NCBI RefSeq assembly: GCF_022049065.2
Contig: NZ_CP095743.1
Coordinates: 1,317,001 to 1,381,000, forward strand
DNA length: 64,000 bases
Direction: 5' to 3'
DNA from: Niallia sp. Man26
Lineage (GTDB): Bacteria; Bacillota; Bacilli; Bacillales; Cytobacillaceae
In this document: positions 34,943 through 50,678 of the stretch, piece by piece
Layout of the letters: every line of letters begins with the position of its first letter
How positions within the stretch are numbered: the first letter of the stretch is position 1
The notes under the pieces: model-generated
Seen by the model: the letters and a program-made list of their open reading frames with translations, nothing else
What the model was told of the DNA's origin: nothing
Databases searched by the model: none
Made by a program: the position numbers and the translations under genes

Positions 34943-35224
34943 ATGAACCTTGATGTTGAAAAGCTTTATACAGAACTCCGTATGACACAAATAGAACTAC
35001 AAGCCACACTTAGAGTGAAAAGATCTTCAAAAATAAACCACTATATTGAGGCAGAGCTGCTGGATGTGGAAGAATCAATGCGCAGGCTGGAAAATGGCCA
35101 ATTCGGAACATGTGAAATTTCAGGAGAATTAATGCCTGCAGAATTATTGCAGCTTGTGCCCACCATCAAATCAAAAAAAGATTTGGAACAAATGCAAACC
35201 TACTACAGAAAGTCCTTGCACTAA
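34943..35224 (+). CDS. ylyA: DksA/TraR-like protein, YlyA type
   Basis: A 93-residue protein between ileS and lspA, the place of ylyA in B. subtilis. An N-terminal helix pair (about residues 1-50) leads to Leu-Glu-Asn-Gly-Gln-Phe-Gly-Thr-Cys-Glu-Ile-Ser-Gly-Glu, which follows the DksA/TraR zinc-finger pattern (YGxCxxCG) but keeps only the first cysteine. YlyA in B. subtilis binds RNA polymerase and tunes sigma-G-dependent germination genes. I infer the same role; the loss of zinc ligands suggests a metal-free fold. ACGGAGGAATT precedes the ATG. Confidence 0.75.
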   Translation: MNLDVEKLYTELRMTQIELQATLRVKRSSKINHYIEAELLDVEESMRRLENGQFGTCEISGELMPAELLQLVPTIKSKKDLEQMQTYYRKSLH

Positions 35225-35346
35225 AGAAAACTTACATTATTTAAAGGAACCCTTAGAAAAATAAGCTTCAAGACGGCACAAGCTATCGTTTTTAAGTAGT
35301 TTATGCTAAAATGCTAAAGGAGACTCGAGAATTGGAGGAAACTTTA

Positions 35347-35844
35347 GTGTTTTATTACATAATTGCACTTATAATCATTGCATTGGATCAATGGACAAAA
35401 TGGCTTGTGGCAACGAAGATGGAACTTGGAGAAAGCATTACTGTCATTGAGAATTTCTTCTATATAACATCCCATCGCAACAGCGGTGCTGCTTGGGGGA
35501 TTTTGGAAGGGCAAATGACATTCTTCTATATCATCACAGCAGTTGTTATTGTCGGCATCGTTTATTTCATCCAGAAAGGTGCAAAAGGCAAGTTGCTTTA
35601 TGGAGTTTCCTTAGGCCTGATTCTTGGCGGGGCTATCGGAAACTTTATTGACCGCGTCAGACATCAGTATGTCGTGGACTTTGTAAATACGTATATCTTC
35701 AATTATGATTTTCCTATATTTAATATTGCAGACTCATCTTTAGTAATTGGTGTTATATTGCTTATCATTGTGATGCTAAAGGAGGAAAGAGAAGCAAAGA
35801 AGGAGAAAGAAAATGGAAAAAAGGGAACATATCATTCAGAGTGA
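35347..35844 (+). CDS. lspA: Lipoprotein signal peptidase (signal peptidase II)
   Basis: A 165-residue membrane aspartic peptidase with four spans that removes prolipoprotein signal peptides. Catalytic motifs: Gly-Asn-Phe-Ile-Asp-Arg (about residues 99-104) and Phe-Asn-Ile-Ala-Asp-Ser-Ser (about 122-128); Asn-Ser-Gly-Ala-Ala-Trp-Gly is also typical. GTG 35347 gives Met-Phe-Tyr-Tyr-Ile-Ile-Ala and lies six bases after GGAGGAAAC; the ATG at 35311 adds charged residues before the first span. It overlaps the next gene by 32 bases. Confidence 0.94.
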   Translation: MFYYIIALIIIALDQWTKWLVATKMELGESITVIENFFYITSHRNSGAAWGILEGQMTFFYIITAVVIVGIVYFIQKGAKGKLLYGVSLGLILGGAIGNFIDRVRHQYVVDFVNTYIFNYDFPIFNIADSSLVIGVILLIIVMLKEEREAKKEKENGKKGTYHSE

Positions 35845-36724
35845 ACAAGTAAGTGAAAGAATAGATAAAATCGTTTCAACTATCAACAAAGAATGGTCGC
35901 GCACACAAGTGCAGCAATGGATTAAGGACGGCCATGTGACTGTGAACGGCAATGTGGTAAAGACAAAGTACAAAGGCATCTTGAATGATGTTGTTACAAT
36001 TGAAATTCCAGAATTAACAGAGCTTGATGTTCTGCCAGAGGAAATGGATTTGGAAGTGTATTATGAGGATAGTGACGTCATTGTCGTCAACAAACCAAAA
36101 GGGATGGTTGTACATCCTGCCCCTGGTCATGTAACAGGAACACTTGTAAACGGCTTGATGGCCCATTGTAAAGATCTTTCTGGAATTAATGGTGTCATGC
36201 GTCCAGGGATTGTCCACCGCATTGACAAAGATACGTCCGGTCTATTAATGGTTGCCAAAAATGATGCAGCTCATGAAAGCCTTGTGAACCAGCTTGTTGC
36301 AAAAACAGTAACAAGAAAATATAAAGCACTTGTTCATGGAAGCATACCTCATGATTACGGAACAGTGGATGCACCGATTGGCAGAGACCCTAAAGACCGT
36401 CAAAAAATGGCAGTTGTTGATAACGGCAAGCATGCTGTCACTCATTTTCACGTATTAGAGCGCATCGGTGAGTATACATTCATTGAATGTCAGCTAGAAA
36501 CAGGAAGAACGCACCAAATCCGCGTTCATATGAAATACATCGGTTTTCCGCTGGCAGGCGATCCTAAGTACGGACCGAAAAAAACGATCGACATCGGCGG
36601 CCAGGCGCTTCATGCTGGCATCCTTGGATTCGACCACCCAAGAACAGGTGAATATATTGAATTTGAAGCACCGCTTCCGAAAGATTTTGAAGAGTTGCTA
36701 GATAATATTAGAAATAATCGTTGA
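35813..36724 (+). CDS. ylyB: RluA-family 23S rRNA pseudouridine synthase (RluD-like, YlyB)
   Basis: A 303-residue enzyme, the same length as YlyB. An N-terminal S4 domain (about residues 12-70) precedes the catalytic domain with [10 protein letters not shown] (catalytic Asp about 139), Arg-Lys-Tyr-Lys-Ala-Leu-Val, and [11 protein letters not shown]. By homology it modifies uridines near helix 69 of 23S rRNA. AAGGAG inside lspA serves ATG 35813. Its stop codon overlaps the -35 element of the pyr promoter. Confidence 0.92.
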   Translation: MEKREHIIQSEQVSERIDKIVSTINKEWSRTQVQQWIKDGHVTVNGNVVKTKYKGILNDVVTIEIPELTELDVLPEEMDLEVYYEDSDVIVVNKPKGMVVHPAPGHVTGTLVNGLMAHCKDLSGINGVMRPGIVHRIDKDTSGLLMVAKNDAAHESLVNQLVAKTVTRKYKALVHGSIPHDYGTVDAPIGRDPKDRQKMAVVDNGKHAVTHFHVLERIGEYTFIECQLETGRTHQIRVHMKYIGFPLAGDPKYGPKKTIDIGGQALHAGILGFDHPRTGEYIEFEAPLPKDFEELLDNIRNNR

Positions 36725-36749
36725 CAAAATTCGAGCTTTATTATAAGAT
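36721..36749 (+). promoter_or_regulatory. Sigma-A promoter of the pyr operon
   Basis: A perfect TTGACA (36721-36726), 17 bases and TAAGAT (36744-36749). The -35 element overlaps the ylyB stop. The transcript should begin near 36756. Confidence 0.85.
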
Positions 36750-36755
36750 TAACTC

Positions 36756-37439
<684 letters not shown>

Positions 37440-37440
37440 A

Positions 37441-37553
37441 TATAACCCTTTTTAAATGACAGTCCAGAGAGGCTTCAAAGGGGGAAATGGAATACAGGTG
37501 TGTTTTCACCTGTCCAAAAACCCCTTTTTGCCATGCGGAAAGGGGTTTTTTAT
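37441..37553 (+). promoter_or_regulatory. PyrR attenuator 2 (between pyrR and pyrP)
   Basis: PyrR loop AGTCCAGAGAGGCT (37461-37474) fits the consensus exactly. The terminator stem is AAAAACCCCTTT (37516-37527) with its complement at 37539-37550. An intervening hairpin, ACAGGTG/CACCTGT (37494-37500 with 37507-37513), lies in the antiterminator region. Confidence 0.93.
37516..37553 (+). terminator. Attenuator terminator before pyrP
   Basis: A 12-bp stem, 11-base loop and T-run; part of PyrR attenuator 2. Confidence 0.9.
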
Positions 37554-37617
37554 TGGAATTGCGTATACTAACAACACGAACTAAGTACATGCACCATAGA
37601 TGGAAAGAGGGAAAAAT

Positions 37618-38934
37618 ATGAATCAAACAAAGCCAATACTCGGCATAAAAGATAAACCAAATGCATCCCAATGGATTACATTAAGCTTACAGCACTTATT
37701 CGCCATGTTTGGATCAACTGTGTTAGTACCATACTTAATCGGCTTGAGTCCAGCAATTGCATTGATTTCAAGCGGACTGGGAACACTAGCTTTCCTCCTC
37801 ATTACGAGATTTAAAGTTCCTGCCTATCTAGGCTCATCCTTTGCCTTTATCGCTCCAATGATTGCGGCACAAGAGCTTGGCGGACCTGGAGCTGCGATGA
37901 TTGGAACCTTCATAGCAGGTCTTGTATACGGAATAGTCGCATTGATTATTAAAAAAGGTGGCTATCGCTGGATTATGAACTTGCTGCCGCCAATCGTTGT
38001 CGGACCAGTAATCATGGTAATCGGGCTTGCACTTGCTGGAACAGCAGTCGGCCAGGCGATGTATGAAAATAACGGAACACCAGATCAAACTTACAGTCTC
38101 TTATATCTATCAGTAGCATTAGTAACATTGCTTGCGACGATATTATTCACGATTTTCGGTAAAGGAGTATTCAGCTTCATTCCGATTCTTGCAGGGATTA
38201 TCGTTGGCTACGTTTACGCATTATTAGTAGGAGTTGTTGATTTCCAAGGTGTCATCGATGCTAAATGGCTTGCAATGCCAGAATTCATATTCCCATTCAG
38301 GGATTATGACCTTACGATAAACAGCGCCATCCTGGCATTGTTCGTGCCAGTCGCAGTTGTAACACTTGCAGAGCATATCGGTCATCAGCTTGTATTAAGC
38401 AAAGTTGTCGGTAAAGATTATATTAAAGACCCAGGACTTCACCGCAGTATTTTAGGTGATGGTACAGCAACCTTAATTTCCTCCTTAATGGGTGGACCGC
38501 CAAAAACAACTTACGGTGAAAACATCGGAGTATTAGCAATAACAAGAGTATATAGTGTATATGTTCTTGCGGGAGCAGCAGTATTTGCCATCCTGTTCGG
38601 ATTCATCGGGAAGATTACAGCACTTATCCAATCGATTCCAACACCTGTAATGGGGGGAGTATCCATTCTGTTATTCGGAATCATCGCATCCTCTGGATTG
38701 AGAATTTTGGTAGATGCAAAAATGGACTTCTCGAAAAACAGAAATCTTGTGATTGCATCAGTAATTTTGGTTACTGGAATCGGTGGAGCTTCCATTCATA
38801 TCGGTACAGACTTTAAACTAGAAGGAATGGCACTTGCAGCAATTCTAGGCATCATCTTAAACTATGTGCTTCCAGGAAGAGAAAAGTCCACAGACGACTT
38901 GTTCGAAGAAGAAGCAGTAAAAGAAACTAAATAG
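37618..38934 (+). CDS. pyrP: Uracil permease
   Basis: A 438-residue NCS2/UraA-type symporter with about 12-14 membrane spans. Family motifs: Gln-His-Leu-Phe-Ala-Met-Phe-Gly-Ser-Thr-Val-Leu-Val-Pro near the start, Leu-Ala-Glu-His-Ile-Gly-His in span 8 (substrate-binding Glu) and Gly-Gly-Pro-Pro-Lys-Thr-Thr-Tyr-Gly-Glu-Asn in span 10. It imports uracil to spare synthesis, so its control with the biosynthetic genes is logical. ATG 37618 follows AAAGAGGGAAA. Confidence 0.95.
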   Translation: MNQTKPILGIKDKPNASQWITLSLQHLFAMFGSTVLVPYLIGLSPAIALISSGLGTLAFLLITRFKVPAYLGSSFAFIAPMIAAQELGGPGAAMIGTFIAGLVYGIVALIIKKGGYRWIMNLLPPIVVGPVIMVIGLALAGTAVGQAMYENNGTPDQTYSLLYLSVALVTLLATILFTIFGKGVFSFIPILAGIIVGYVYALLVGVVDFQGVIDAKWLAMPEFIFPFRDYDLTINSAILALFVPVAVVTLAEHIGHQLVLSKVVGKDYIKDPGLHRSILGDGTATLISSLMGGPPKTTYGENIGVLAITRVYSVYVLAGAAVFAILFGFIGKITALIQSIPTPVMGGVSILLFGIIASSGLRILVDAKMDFSKNRNLVIASVILVTGIGGASIHIGTDFKLEGMALAAILGIILNYVLPGREKSTDDLFEEEAVKETK

Positions 38935-38940
38935 TTACAC

Positions 38941-39084
38941 CTTTTAAACAAGTACAGAGAGACTTATAAGGGTGTTGAAGGTTAGGCGAAGGGATCCGCT
39001 TATTTAAGCAGGCTTAAATAAGGATCTTTAGCCAAGAACATTCAACTTTTAGCACCCATTTTTCAAAGATGGGTGCTTTTTTTG
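38941..39084 (+). promoter_or_regulatory. PyrR attenuator 3 (between pyrP and pyrB)
   Basis: A PyrR-type loop AGTACAGAGAGACT (38951-38964) is followed by an antiterminator region and a terminator stem AGCACCCAT (39051-39059) with ATGGGTGCT (39069-39077). Two consensus positions differ (C4 to A and G12 to A). A further stem, TATTTAAGC with GCTTAAATA (39001-39009 with 39012-39020), lies between. Confidence 0.85.
39051..39083 (+). terminator. Attenuator terminator before pyrB
   Basis: A 9-bp perfect stem, 9-base loop and seven T; part of PyrR attenuator 3. Confidence 0.93.
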
Positions 39085-39133
39085 CCCGAAAAACATTGAC
39101 GATAGCAGAAAAAGTCCATGAAGGAGGCAATAA

Positions 39134-41320
<2,187 letters not shown>

Positions 41321-41324
<4 letters not shown>

Positions 41325-42418
41325 AAAAACAGCTGATTCTCGAAGATGGTACCGTATTTATCGGGCAAGGTTTTGGAGCAGATACTAATACTATTGGGGA
41401 GGTAGTCTTCAATACAGGTATGACAGGGTATCAGGAAATTTTGTCAGATCCATCATACTGCGGTCAAATTGTAACTTTAACATATCCATTAGTAGGCAAC
41501 TATGGAATTAACCGAGATGATTTTGAATCAATCGCACCAGCAATTAACGGATTTATTGTGAAGGAAGTTTGTGATGCTCCGTCTAACTGGAGAAATGAGC
41601 TGTCATTGGATGAGTTTTTTAAACAAAAGAACATACCAGGACTTGCTGGGATTGATACAAGAAAATTAACAAGAATCATTCGTAAATACGGTACATTAAA
41701 AGGAGCAATCTGCAGCATGGAAGAGAATGTAGAAGATGTCATTAGACAGCTGCAATCTTCCGAGCTGCCGACAGACCAAGTACAGCAAGTGTCAACTAAA
41801 AAAGCATATCCAAGTCCAGGCAGAGGAAGCCGGGTCGTGCTAGTTGATTACGGCATGAAACATGGAATCTTAAGAGAGCTGAATCAGCGTGACTGTGATG
41901 TCATTGTTGTGCCTTATAATGCGACAGCTGAAGAAATTCTGTCTTTAAGTCCAGATGGTGTCATGCTGTCAAATGGACCTGGAGATCCAAAGGATGTTCC
42001 AGAGGCGATTGAAGCGATTAAGGGCATTATCGGCAAGGTTCCACTATTCGGTATATGCTTAGGCCATCAACTGTTTGCATTAGCAAGCGGCGCAAACACA
42101 GAGAAAATGAAGTTCGGACACAGAGGCTCTAACCACCCTGTAAAAGATTTGCTGACAGGCAAGGTTTCCTTAACTTCCCAAAACCACGGCTACACAGTGA
42201 ATGAAGAATCTATTGAACAAACAGACTTAGAAATTACTCATTTAGCACTAAATGACGGGACGATTGAAGGATTGCAGCATAAACAGTATCCAGCATTCAC
42301 CGTGCAATACCACCCAGAAGCTTCACCAGGACCAGAAGATGCGAACTATTTATTCGATCGATTCATGTCCATGATACTAACACAGAAAAAGGATGGTGCC
42401 GCATATGTCAAAGCGTAA
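41321..42418 (+). CDS. carA: Carbamoyl-phosphate synthase small (glutaminase) subunit
   Basis: A 365-residue subunit (PyrAA). Its class I glutaminase domain has the nucleophile in Gly-Ile-Cys-Leu-Gly-His-Gln (Cys about 246) and the His-Glu partners in [10 protein letters not shown]. It passes ammonia to the large subunit. ATG 41321 overlaps the pyrC stop (ATGA); the in-frame ATG at 41297 adds eight unconserved residues. Its place in the PyrR-governed operon marks it as the pyrimidine-specific set; an arginine-specific set may exist elsewhere. Confidence 0.96.
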
Positions 42419-45400
42419 AGATATTAACAGCATACTAGTTATAGGATCAGGTCCAATCATCATTGGTCAGGCAGCAGAATTTGACTATGCAGGAACACAA
42501 GCATGTATGGCCTTGAAAGAAGAAGGATATCGTGTCATCCTGGTCAATTCCAATCCGGCAACAATCATGACAGATACAGAAATGGCAGACAGTGTCTATA
42601 TTGAACCACTGACACTAGAATTCGTAAGCAGAATTATCCGCAAGGAAAGACCTGATGCGATTCTGCCGACACTTGGCGGTCAAACAGGCTTAAATCTCGC
42701 TGTCGAACTATCAGAGGCTGGAGTTCTTGAAGAATGCGGCGTGGAAGTTCTCGGAACGAAGCTTTCTGCCATTCAGCAGGCAGAGGATAGAGACTTATTC
42801 CGCAACTTAATGAATGAACTTGGTGAGCCAGTTCCTGACAGTGAAATTATTCATAACATGGATGAAGCTAAAGCGTTTGTGGAACAAATCGGTTATCCAG
42901 TTATCGTTCGTCCTGCCTTTACATTAGGAGGAACTGGAGGCGGCATCTGTCATAATGATGATGACCTGAACGAAATCGTGACAAGCGGTTTGAAAAACAG
43001 CCCGGTTACACAATGTCTGTTGGAAAAAAGCATTGCCGGATTTAAGGAAATCGAATATGAAGTAATGCGCGACAGTAATGATAATGCAATCGTAGTCTGC
43101 AACATGGAAAATATTGATCCTGTCGGCATTCATACTGGGGATAGCATCGTAGTTGCACCAAGCCAAACATTAAGCGATAGAGAATACCAGATGCTGCGAA
43201 ACACATCATTAAAGATTATTCGTGCACTAAAAATCGAGGGTGGATGTAATGTGCAGCTGGCACTGGATCCAGACAGCTTCCAGTACTATATTATCGAGGT
43301 AAATCCAAGGGTAAGCCGTTCGTCCGCTCTTGCCAGCAAAGCAACCGGCTATCCAATCGCGAAGCTTGCTGCTAAAATCGCTGTTGGCTTAACATTGGAT
43401 GAGATGATGAACCCAGTAACAGGAAAAACATATGCAAGCTTTGAGCCTGCACTCGACTATGTAGTAAGCAAAATCCCTCGCTTCCCGTTTGATAAATTTG
43501 AATCTGCTAAAAGAAATCTAGGCACGCAAATGAAAGCGACTGGCGAGGTTATGGCGATTGGCAGAACATTTGAGGAATCGCTTCTTAAAGCAATCCGTTC
43601 ATTGGAAGCAAAGGTTTACCACTTTGCATTGAATTCTGGCGAAAAAGTTAGTGATGAACTTCTGGAAAAAAGAATTCGAGTTGCAGGTGACGAAAGATTA
43701 TTCTATGTAGCAGAAGCATTAAACAGAGGCGTTTCCATTGAAACAATCCATGACTGGAGCAAAATAGACTTATTCTTCCTGCATAAATTAGAAGGTATTA
43801 TCAAGTTGGAAAGACAGCTTGCAGAACATCCGTTTGATTTGGAATATGCAAAAATCGCTAAAGAAAAGGGCTTTGCTGATATACAGCTTGCAAAATTATG
43901 GAATACGACTGAACTTGAGGTGTACAACTGGAGAAAAGACAACAAGCTTGTGCCAGTTTACAAGATGGTTGATACATGTGCAGCTGAATTTGAATCCGAA
44001 ACACCATACTACTATGGCACCTATGAGGATGAGAATGAATCTGTCGTAACAAACAAAAAAAGCATCGTCGTATTAGGATCTGGTCCAATCCGAATCGGAC
44101 AAGGAATCGAGTTCGACTATGCAACAGTCCATTCTGTCTGGGCAATCAAAGAAGCAGGCTATGAAGCGATTATTATCAATAATAACCCAGAAACTGTGTC
44201 TACAGATTTCAGCGTTTCTGACAAACTGTATTTTGAGCCACTGACAATTGAAGATGTTATGCATATCATCGACTTAGAAAAACCAGAAGGTGTAGTTGTT
44301 CAATTCGGCGGACAAACAGCAATCAACTTAGCTTCAGAGCTGGCAAACAGAGGAGTTAAGATTCTTGGAACTTCCTTAGAAGATTTAGATAGAGCAGAAG
44401 ACAGAGATAAATTCGAATCCAGCCTGCACGCATTAGGCATTCCACAGCCTGAAGGAAAAACGGCATTGACAGTAGAGGAAGCAGTAAAAGTAGCAGACTC
44501 TATCGGGTATCCGGTGCTTGTGCGCCCATCCTATGTGCTGGGTGGAAGAGCAATGCAGATTGTATATAAAGAAGAAGAGCTGATTCCATATATGGAAAAA
44601 GCGGTAGAGGCAAGTCCAGGACAGCCGATTTTGATTGACCGCTACCTAACTGGTAAGGAAATTGAAGTAGATGCAATCTGTGATGGGGAAGATGTAGTGA
44701 TTCCAGGCATCATGGAGCATATTGAAAGAGCAGGGGTTCACTCAGGTGATTCTATCGCGGTCTATCCGCCGCAAAGCTTATCAGCGGAAATTAAACAAAC
44801 ATTGATTGAGTATACAACGAAACTAGCAAAAGGATTAAATATCGTAGGGCTTTTAAATATCCAGTATGTTGTTTCAAAAGGCGAAGTGTTTGTACTGGAA
44901 GTTAACCCGCGCTCAAGCAGAACGGTTCCTTTCTTGAGCAAAATCACAAATGTGCCAATGGCAAAAATCGCTACAAAGGTGATTCTGGGCAACAGCTTGA
45001 AAGCGCAAGGTTATACATCCGGGCTTGTTGAAGAAAAGCAGGGCGTATTTGTTAAAGTTCCAGTCTTCTCGTTTGCGAAGCTGCGCCGTGTGGACATAAC
45101 GCTTGGACCTGAGATGAAATCAACTGGAGAAGTAATGGGTAAAGACATTACTTTGGAGAAAGCTTTATATAAAGGATTGATTGCTTCTGGCATGAAAATC
45201 CAGACATTTGGAACAGTTTTGCTTACAATCGGTGATAAGGACAAGGAAGAAGCATTGCTGCTTGCGAAGCGTTTCGTCAATATTGGATACAGCTTAATGG
45301 CAACTAGCGGAACAGCAGAGTTTTTGCAGGACAATAATATTCCAGTCAAAGTGGTGGATAAAATCGGCGGCGAAGGCACGACATTGATTGATGTCATCCG

Positions 45401-45613
45401 CGATGGACAGGCGCAATTTGTGATCAACACATTCTCTAAAGGAAGCCAGCCAGCTCGCGATGGTTTCAGAATAAGAAGGGAATCAGTTGAAAATGGAATT
45501 CCATGCCTAACCTCTCTTGATACAGCAGAAGCAATTCTGCGAGTTGTAGAATCAATGACATTCTCTGCTGAAGCGATGACACCAGCAGGCAAGCAATGGG
45601 AGGCGGTCCTTGC

Positions 45614-45617
<4 letters not shown>
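42405..45617 (+). CDS. carB: Carbamoyl-phosphate synthase large subunit
   Basis: A 1070-residue subunit (PyrAB; 1071 in B. subtilis). Two homologous ATP-grasp halves (about residues 1-400 and 555-930) make and phosphorylate carbamate; each opens with Gly-Ser-Gly-Pro-Ile (Ile-Ile-Gly-Gln or Arg-Ile-Gly-Gln). Between them is the oligomerisation domain, and the last ~140 residues form the allosteric MGS-like domain for UMP and PRPP. ATG 42405 follows AAAGGATGG and overlaps carA by 14 bases. Confidence 0.97.
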
Positions 45618-48015
<2,398 letters not shown>

Positions 48016-48019
<4 letters not shown>

Positions 48020-48639
48020 AAGAAAGAATTGCAGAACAGCTACTAAAAATAAAAGCGGTATTTTTACAGCCCAATGATCCATTTACATGGTCTTCAGGAT
48101 TAAAATCACCCATTTATTGTGATAACCGTTTAACATTGTCTTATCCAGAAGTACGTAAAGAAATCGCTCAAGGATTGGCAGACTTAATTAAAGAAAACTT
48201 CCCTGAAACAGAGATAGTGGCAGGAACAGCTACTGCTGGCATTCCTCATGCTGCATGGGTAAGTGATGTGCTTGATTTGCCGATGGCATACGTCCGTTCA
48301 AAGGCAAAGGAACATGGCAAAGGCAACCAAATTGAAGGAAAAGCGGAAAAAGGCCAAAAGGTCGTTGTGGTAGAAGACTTAATTTCGACAGGAGGCAGTG
48401 TAATTACTGCTGTAAACAGTCTGCGTGAAGCCGGCTGTGAGGTGCTCGGAGTTGTATCGATCTTTACATACGAGCTGCCAAAAGGAAAAGAACTGTTGAA
48501 GGATGCAAATATAGAAAGCCATTCTTTAACTGGTTATACAGCGCTTCTGCATGTGGCACAGCAACATGGCTACATTAAGGAAAGTGATGTTGCAAGCCTG
48601 CAGGCATGGAAGGAAAATCCTGCTGAATGGGGCAAGTAA
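48016..48639 (+). CDS. pyrE: Orotate phosphoribosyltransferase
   Basis: A 207-residue PRPP-dependent enzyme that makes OMP. The PRPP motif [12 protein letters not shown] (about residues 118-129) and [12 protein letters not shown] are typical of bacterial OPRTases. ATG 48016 overlaps the pyrF stop (ATGA) after GGAAGGTG. Last gene of the pyr operon. Confidence 0.96.
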
Positions 48640-48645
48640 ACAAAA

Positions 48646-48690
48646 GGAGGATAATCCCGGTTTAACCCGGGATTATCCTCTTATTTTTTT
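48646..48690. terminator. Bidirectional terminator between pyrE and rqcH
   Basis: A 14-bp perfect stem GAGGATAATCCCGG (48647-48660) with CCGGGATTATCCTC (48667-48680). The plus strand continues with TTATTTTTTT; the minus strand continues with CTTTTG. It serves the pyr operon strongly and the convergent rqcH gene more weakly. The rqcH stop codon is the first base pair outside the stem. Confidence 0.9.
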
Positions 48691-50387
48691 AAGGAAATAA
48701 CCGTTTCTTCGTCTGGTGTAACATAAACTGTCTGCTGATTATCGTAAATTACAAAGCCAGGCTTTGCCCCGCTTGGTTTTTTTACATGGCGGACTAGTGT
48801 ATAGTCAACAGGAACGGAACTCGATTGTCTAGCCTTGCTGAAATAAGCAGCCAGTTTTGCCGCTTGCAAGATTGTTTCCTCTGAAGGGTTTTTGCTGCGG
48901 ATAACCACATGACTGCCTGGTATATCCTTCGTATGCAGCCAAATTTCATCTCTTGCTGCGACTTTATTAGTTAAGTAATCATTTTGCTTATTATTTTTCC
49001 CTACTAATATTTCTGTTTCATCATAAGTATACTGGTCAAGAACAGGCTTCGCATTTTGCGGCTTTTTGGCTTGTTTTTTCTGTCTTTCTCTTAAATAGCC
49101 TTCCTCTATTAATTCCTCGCGTATTTCCTGGATATCTTTCGGAGAGGCAGTCAATATTTGGTGATACAAGGCCTCAAAATATTCTAGCTCCGTTTTTGCA
49201 ATAGCAATCTGTTCCTTAATGATATCAATAGAGTTTTTCGCTTTTTGATAGCGAGTGAAATACTTTTGGGCATTCTCAGATGGTGATAGTCTTGGATTCA
49301 ATTCAATATCCATGCTGCTTCCGTCAGGGTCGTAATAATTGATAACTTCAAGCTTTTCCATCCCTTTTTTAGCAGCATATAGATTGGCGGTCAGCAGTTC
49401 ACCAAGGAGCTGGTAATGATCAGCATTTTCTGCTTCAGATAAAGTTCTTTCCAGCTTGCTGATTTTTTTGCTGTTTTTATCCCGCTCATTTTGAATAAAA
49501 CGCTCTAAATCATTGCTCTGCTGCTTAACACGATCTCTTTCGGCTTTCCCGAAATAGAAGCGGTCGAGCATTTCACTTAATGTAGAAAAGCTTTTTGCTT
49601 CACCGCCGACATGTTCAATCGGCACGAAATAAAAGTATTCCTTGTTTTCAGTCATCATGATTGCAGGCTCGAATTTTTCGGTTTTCACGATGGTCATCGC
49701 TGCTGCAAAGGCTGCGGGTAGAGTCGTTCTATTCGCTAGCCCTGCTTTGTATACGATCTCCTTAGCGATGAGCGGTGATAGGCCGGAAAAATGCTGAACA
49801 AGCTGCTTATCGAGCTTTCCGCTATTGAAATCAACCTTTTTGAGTACATCTTCTTCCGTTGCTTCAAGAGGGTTGCTTTTTTCTTGAGCTGGCGGTGAGA
49901 TATATTCATAACCAGGCAAAATGGCCCGATGGCTGTTAACCGCATAGGAAACATGCTTAATGCTGTCCAAAATTGTTTTTTTCTCTTGATCCACTAAGAT
50001 GATGTTGCTGTGTCTTCCCATGATCTCAATGATCAGCTTTTTATAGGAGATATCACCGATTTCATTGCGTCCTTTTACTTCAAGGACAATGATCCGTTCA
50101 TTTTCGACTTGATATATATTTTCGATAAAGTAGCCTTCTAAATGCTTGCGCAGAAGCATACAGAACATAGGCGGTTCTTTAGGATTTTCATATGATTCTT
50201 GAGTGAGCTGAATTCTTGCATAGCTTGGATGAACGGAAAGAAGCAGCTTTTGGTTTTTGCTGTTTGCCCGGACAATTAAGACAATTTCATTCGTAAAAGG
50301 CTGCTGAACCTTATTAATTCTTCCCCCTTTAAGATTTTGCGATATTTCCGAAGCCATCGCTCTAGTAAATAAACCATCAAATGACAT
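48681..50387 (-). CDS. rqcH: Ribosome quality-control protein RqcH (NEMF/FbpA family, YloA)
   Basis: A 568-residue protein that binds stalled 50S-peptidyl-tRNA and recruits tRNA-Ala to add alanine tails for degradation. The NFACT-N domain opens Met-Ser-Phe-Asp-Gly-Leu; helix-hairpin-helix (about 180-230) and coiled-coil middle (about 285-440) follow; the NFACT-R domain has [15 protein letters not shown]. Residues 97-98 are Glu-Arg where B. subtilis has the key Asp-Arg. The start at 50387 is preferred: AAAGGA lies nine bases upstream, whereas the frame's first ATG (50396) touches that site. The only minus-strand gene in the window. Confidence 0.93.
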   Translation of the reverse strand: MSFDGLFTRAMASEISQNLKGGRINKVQQPFTNEIVLIVRANSKNQKLLLSVHPSYARIQLTQESYENPKEPPMFCMLLRKHLEGYFIENIYQVENERIIVLEVKGRNEIGDISYKKLIIEIMGRHSNIILVDQEKKTILDSIKHVSYAVNSHRAILPGYEYISPPAQEKSNPLEATEEDVLKKVDFNSGKLDKQLVQHFSGLSPLIAKEIVYKAGLANRTTLPAAFAAAMTIVKTEKFEPAIMMTENKEYFYFVPIEHVGGEAKSFSTLSEMLDRFYFGKAERDRVKQQSNDLERFIQNERDKNSKKISKLERTLSEAENADHYQLLGELLTANLYAAKKGMEKLEVINYYDPDGSSMDIELNPRLSPSENAQKYFTRYQKAKNSIDIIKEQIAIAKTELEYFEALYHQILTASPKDIQEIREELIEEGYLRERQKKQAKKPQNAKPVLDQYTYDETEILVGKNNKQNDYLTNKVAARDEIWLHTKDIPGSHVVIRSKNPSEETILQAAKLAAYFSKARQSSSVPVDYTLVRHVKKPSGAKPGFVIYDNQQTVYVTPDEETVISLKK

Positions 50388-50678
50388 AATAAACATTCCT
50401 TTTCTTTACGAGTAAAAACATAAGTACCTTCTATTAATGTACATGAAATCTCTTTTATTATAAAGCATCAGCCTCTATTAGGGAATTTACGGCTTGTGAG
50501 GGGCTTTTTATGCTTTTCCAATTATTAATAGCATTATTTCACAAATGCATGAATATGATTTCTTATATAGTGGTGTGGGACAACTATGTAGGTTTGGCAG
50601 GTGTTCGAACGACTATAATTTCTTCGCCTTTTTAAGTGGCGAGCCTGATTTTAGAAAAGGGGGAAGTGAGATGGCCGG
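50388..50678. other. Divergent intergenic region rqcH-yloB
   Basis: This 291-base gap holds the promoters of two divergent genes. TATAAT-like sites occur on both strands (plus strand at about 50620, before yloB) but without well-spaced -35 hexamers. GTTCGAAC (about 50602-50609) looks like a tRNA T-loop but no tRNA can be folded around it. TCGCC and GGCGA near 50628-50643 can pair around an AT loop. No gene is seen. Confidence 0.5.

Noticed and set aside
45011..45592. 193-codon minus-strand frame inside carB
   Set aside because: Shadow of carB codon bias; no recognisable domain and no room for a promoter.
50595..50615. Possible tRNA fragment because of GTTCGAAC
   Set aside because: No acceptor, D or anticodon stems can be formed around it; it is a chance 8-base palindrome.
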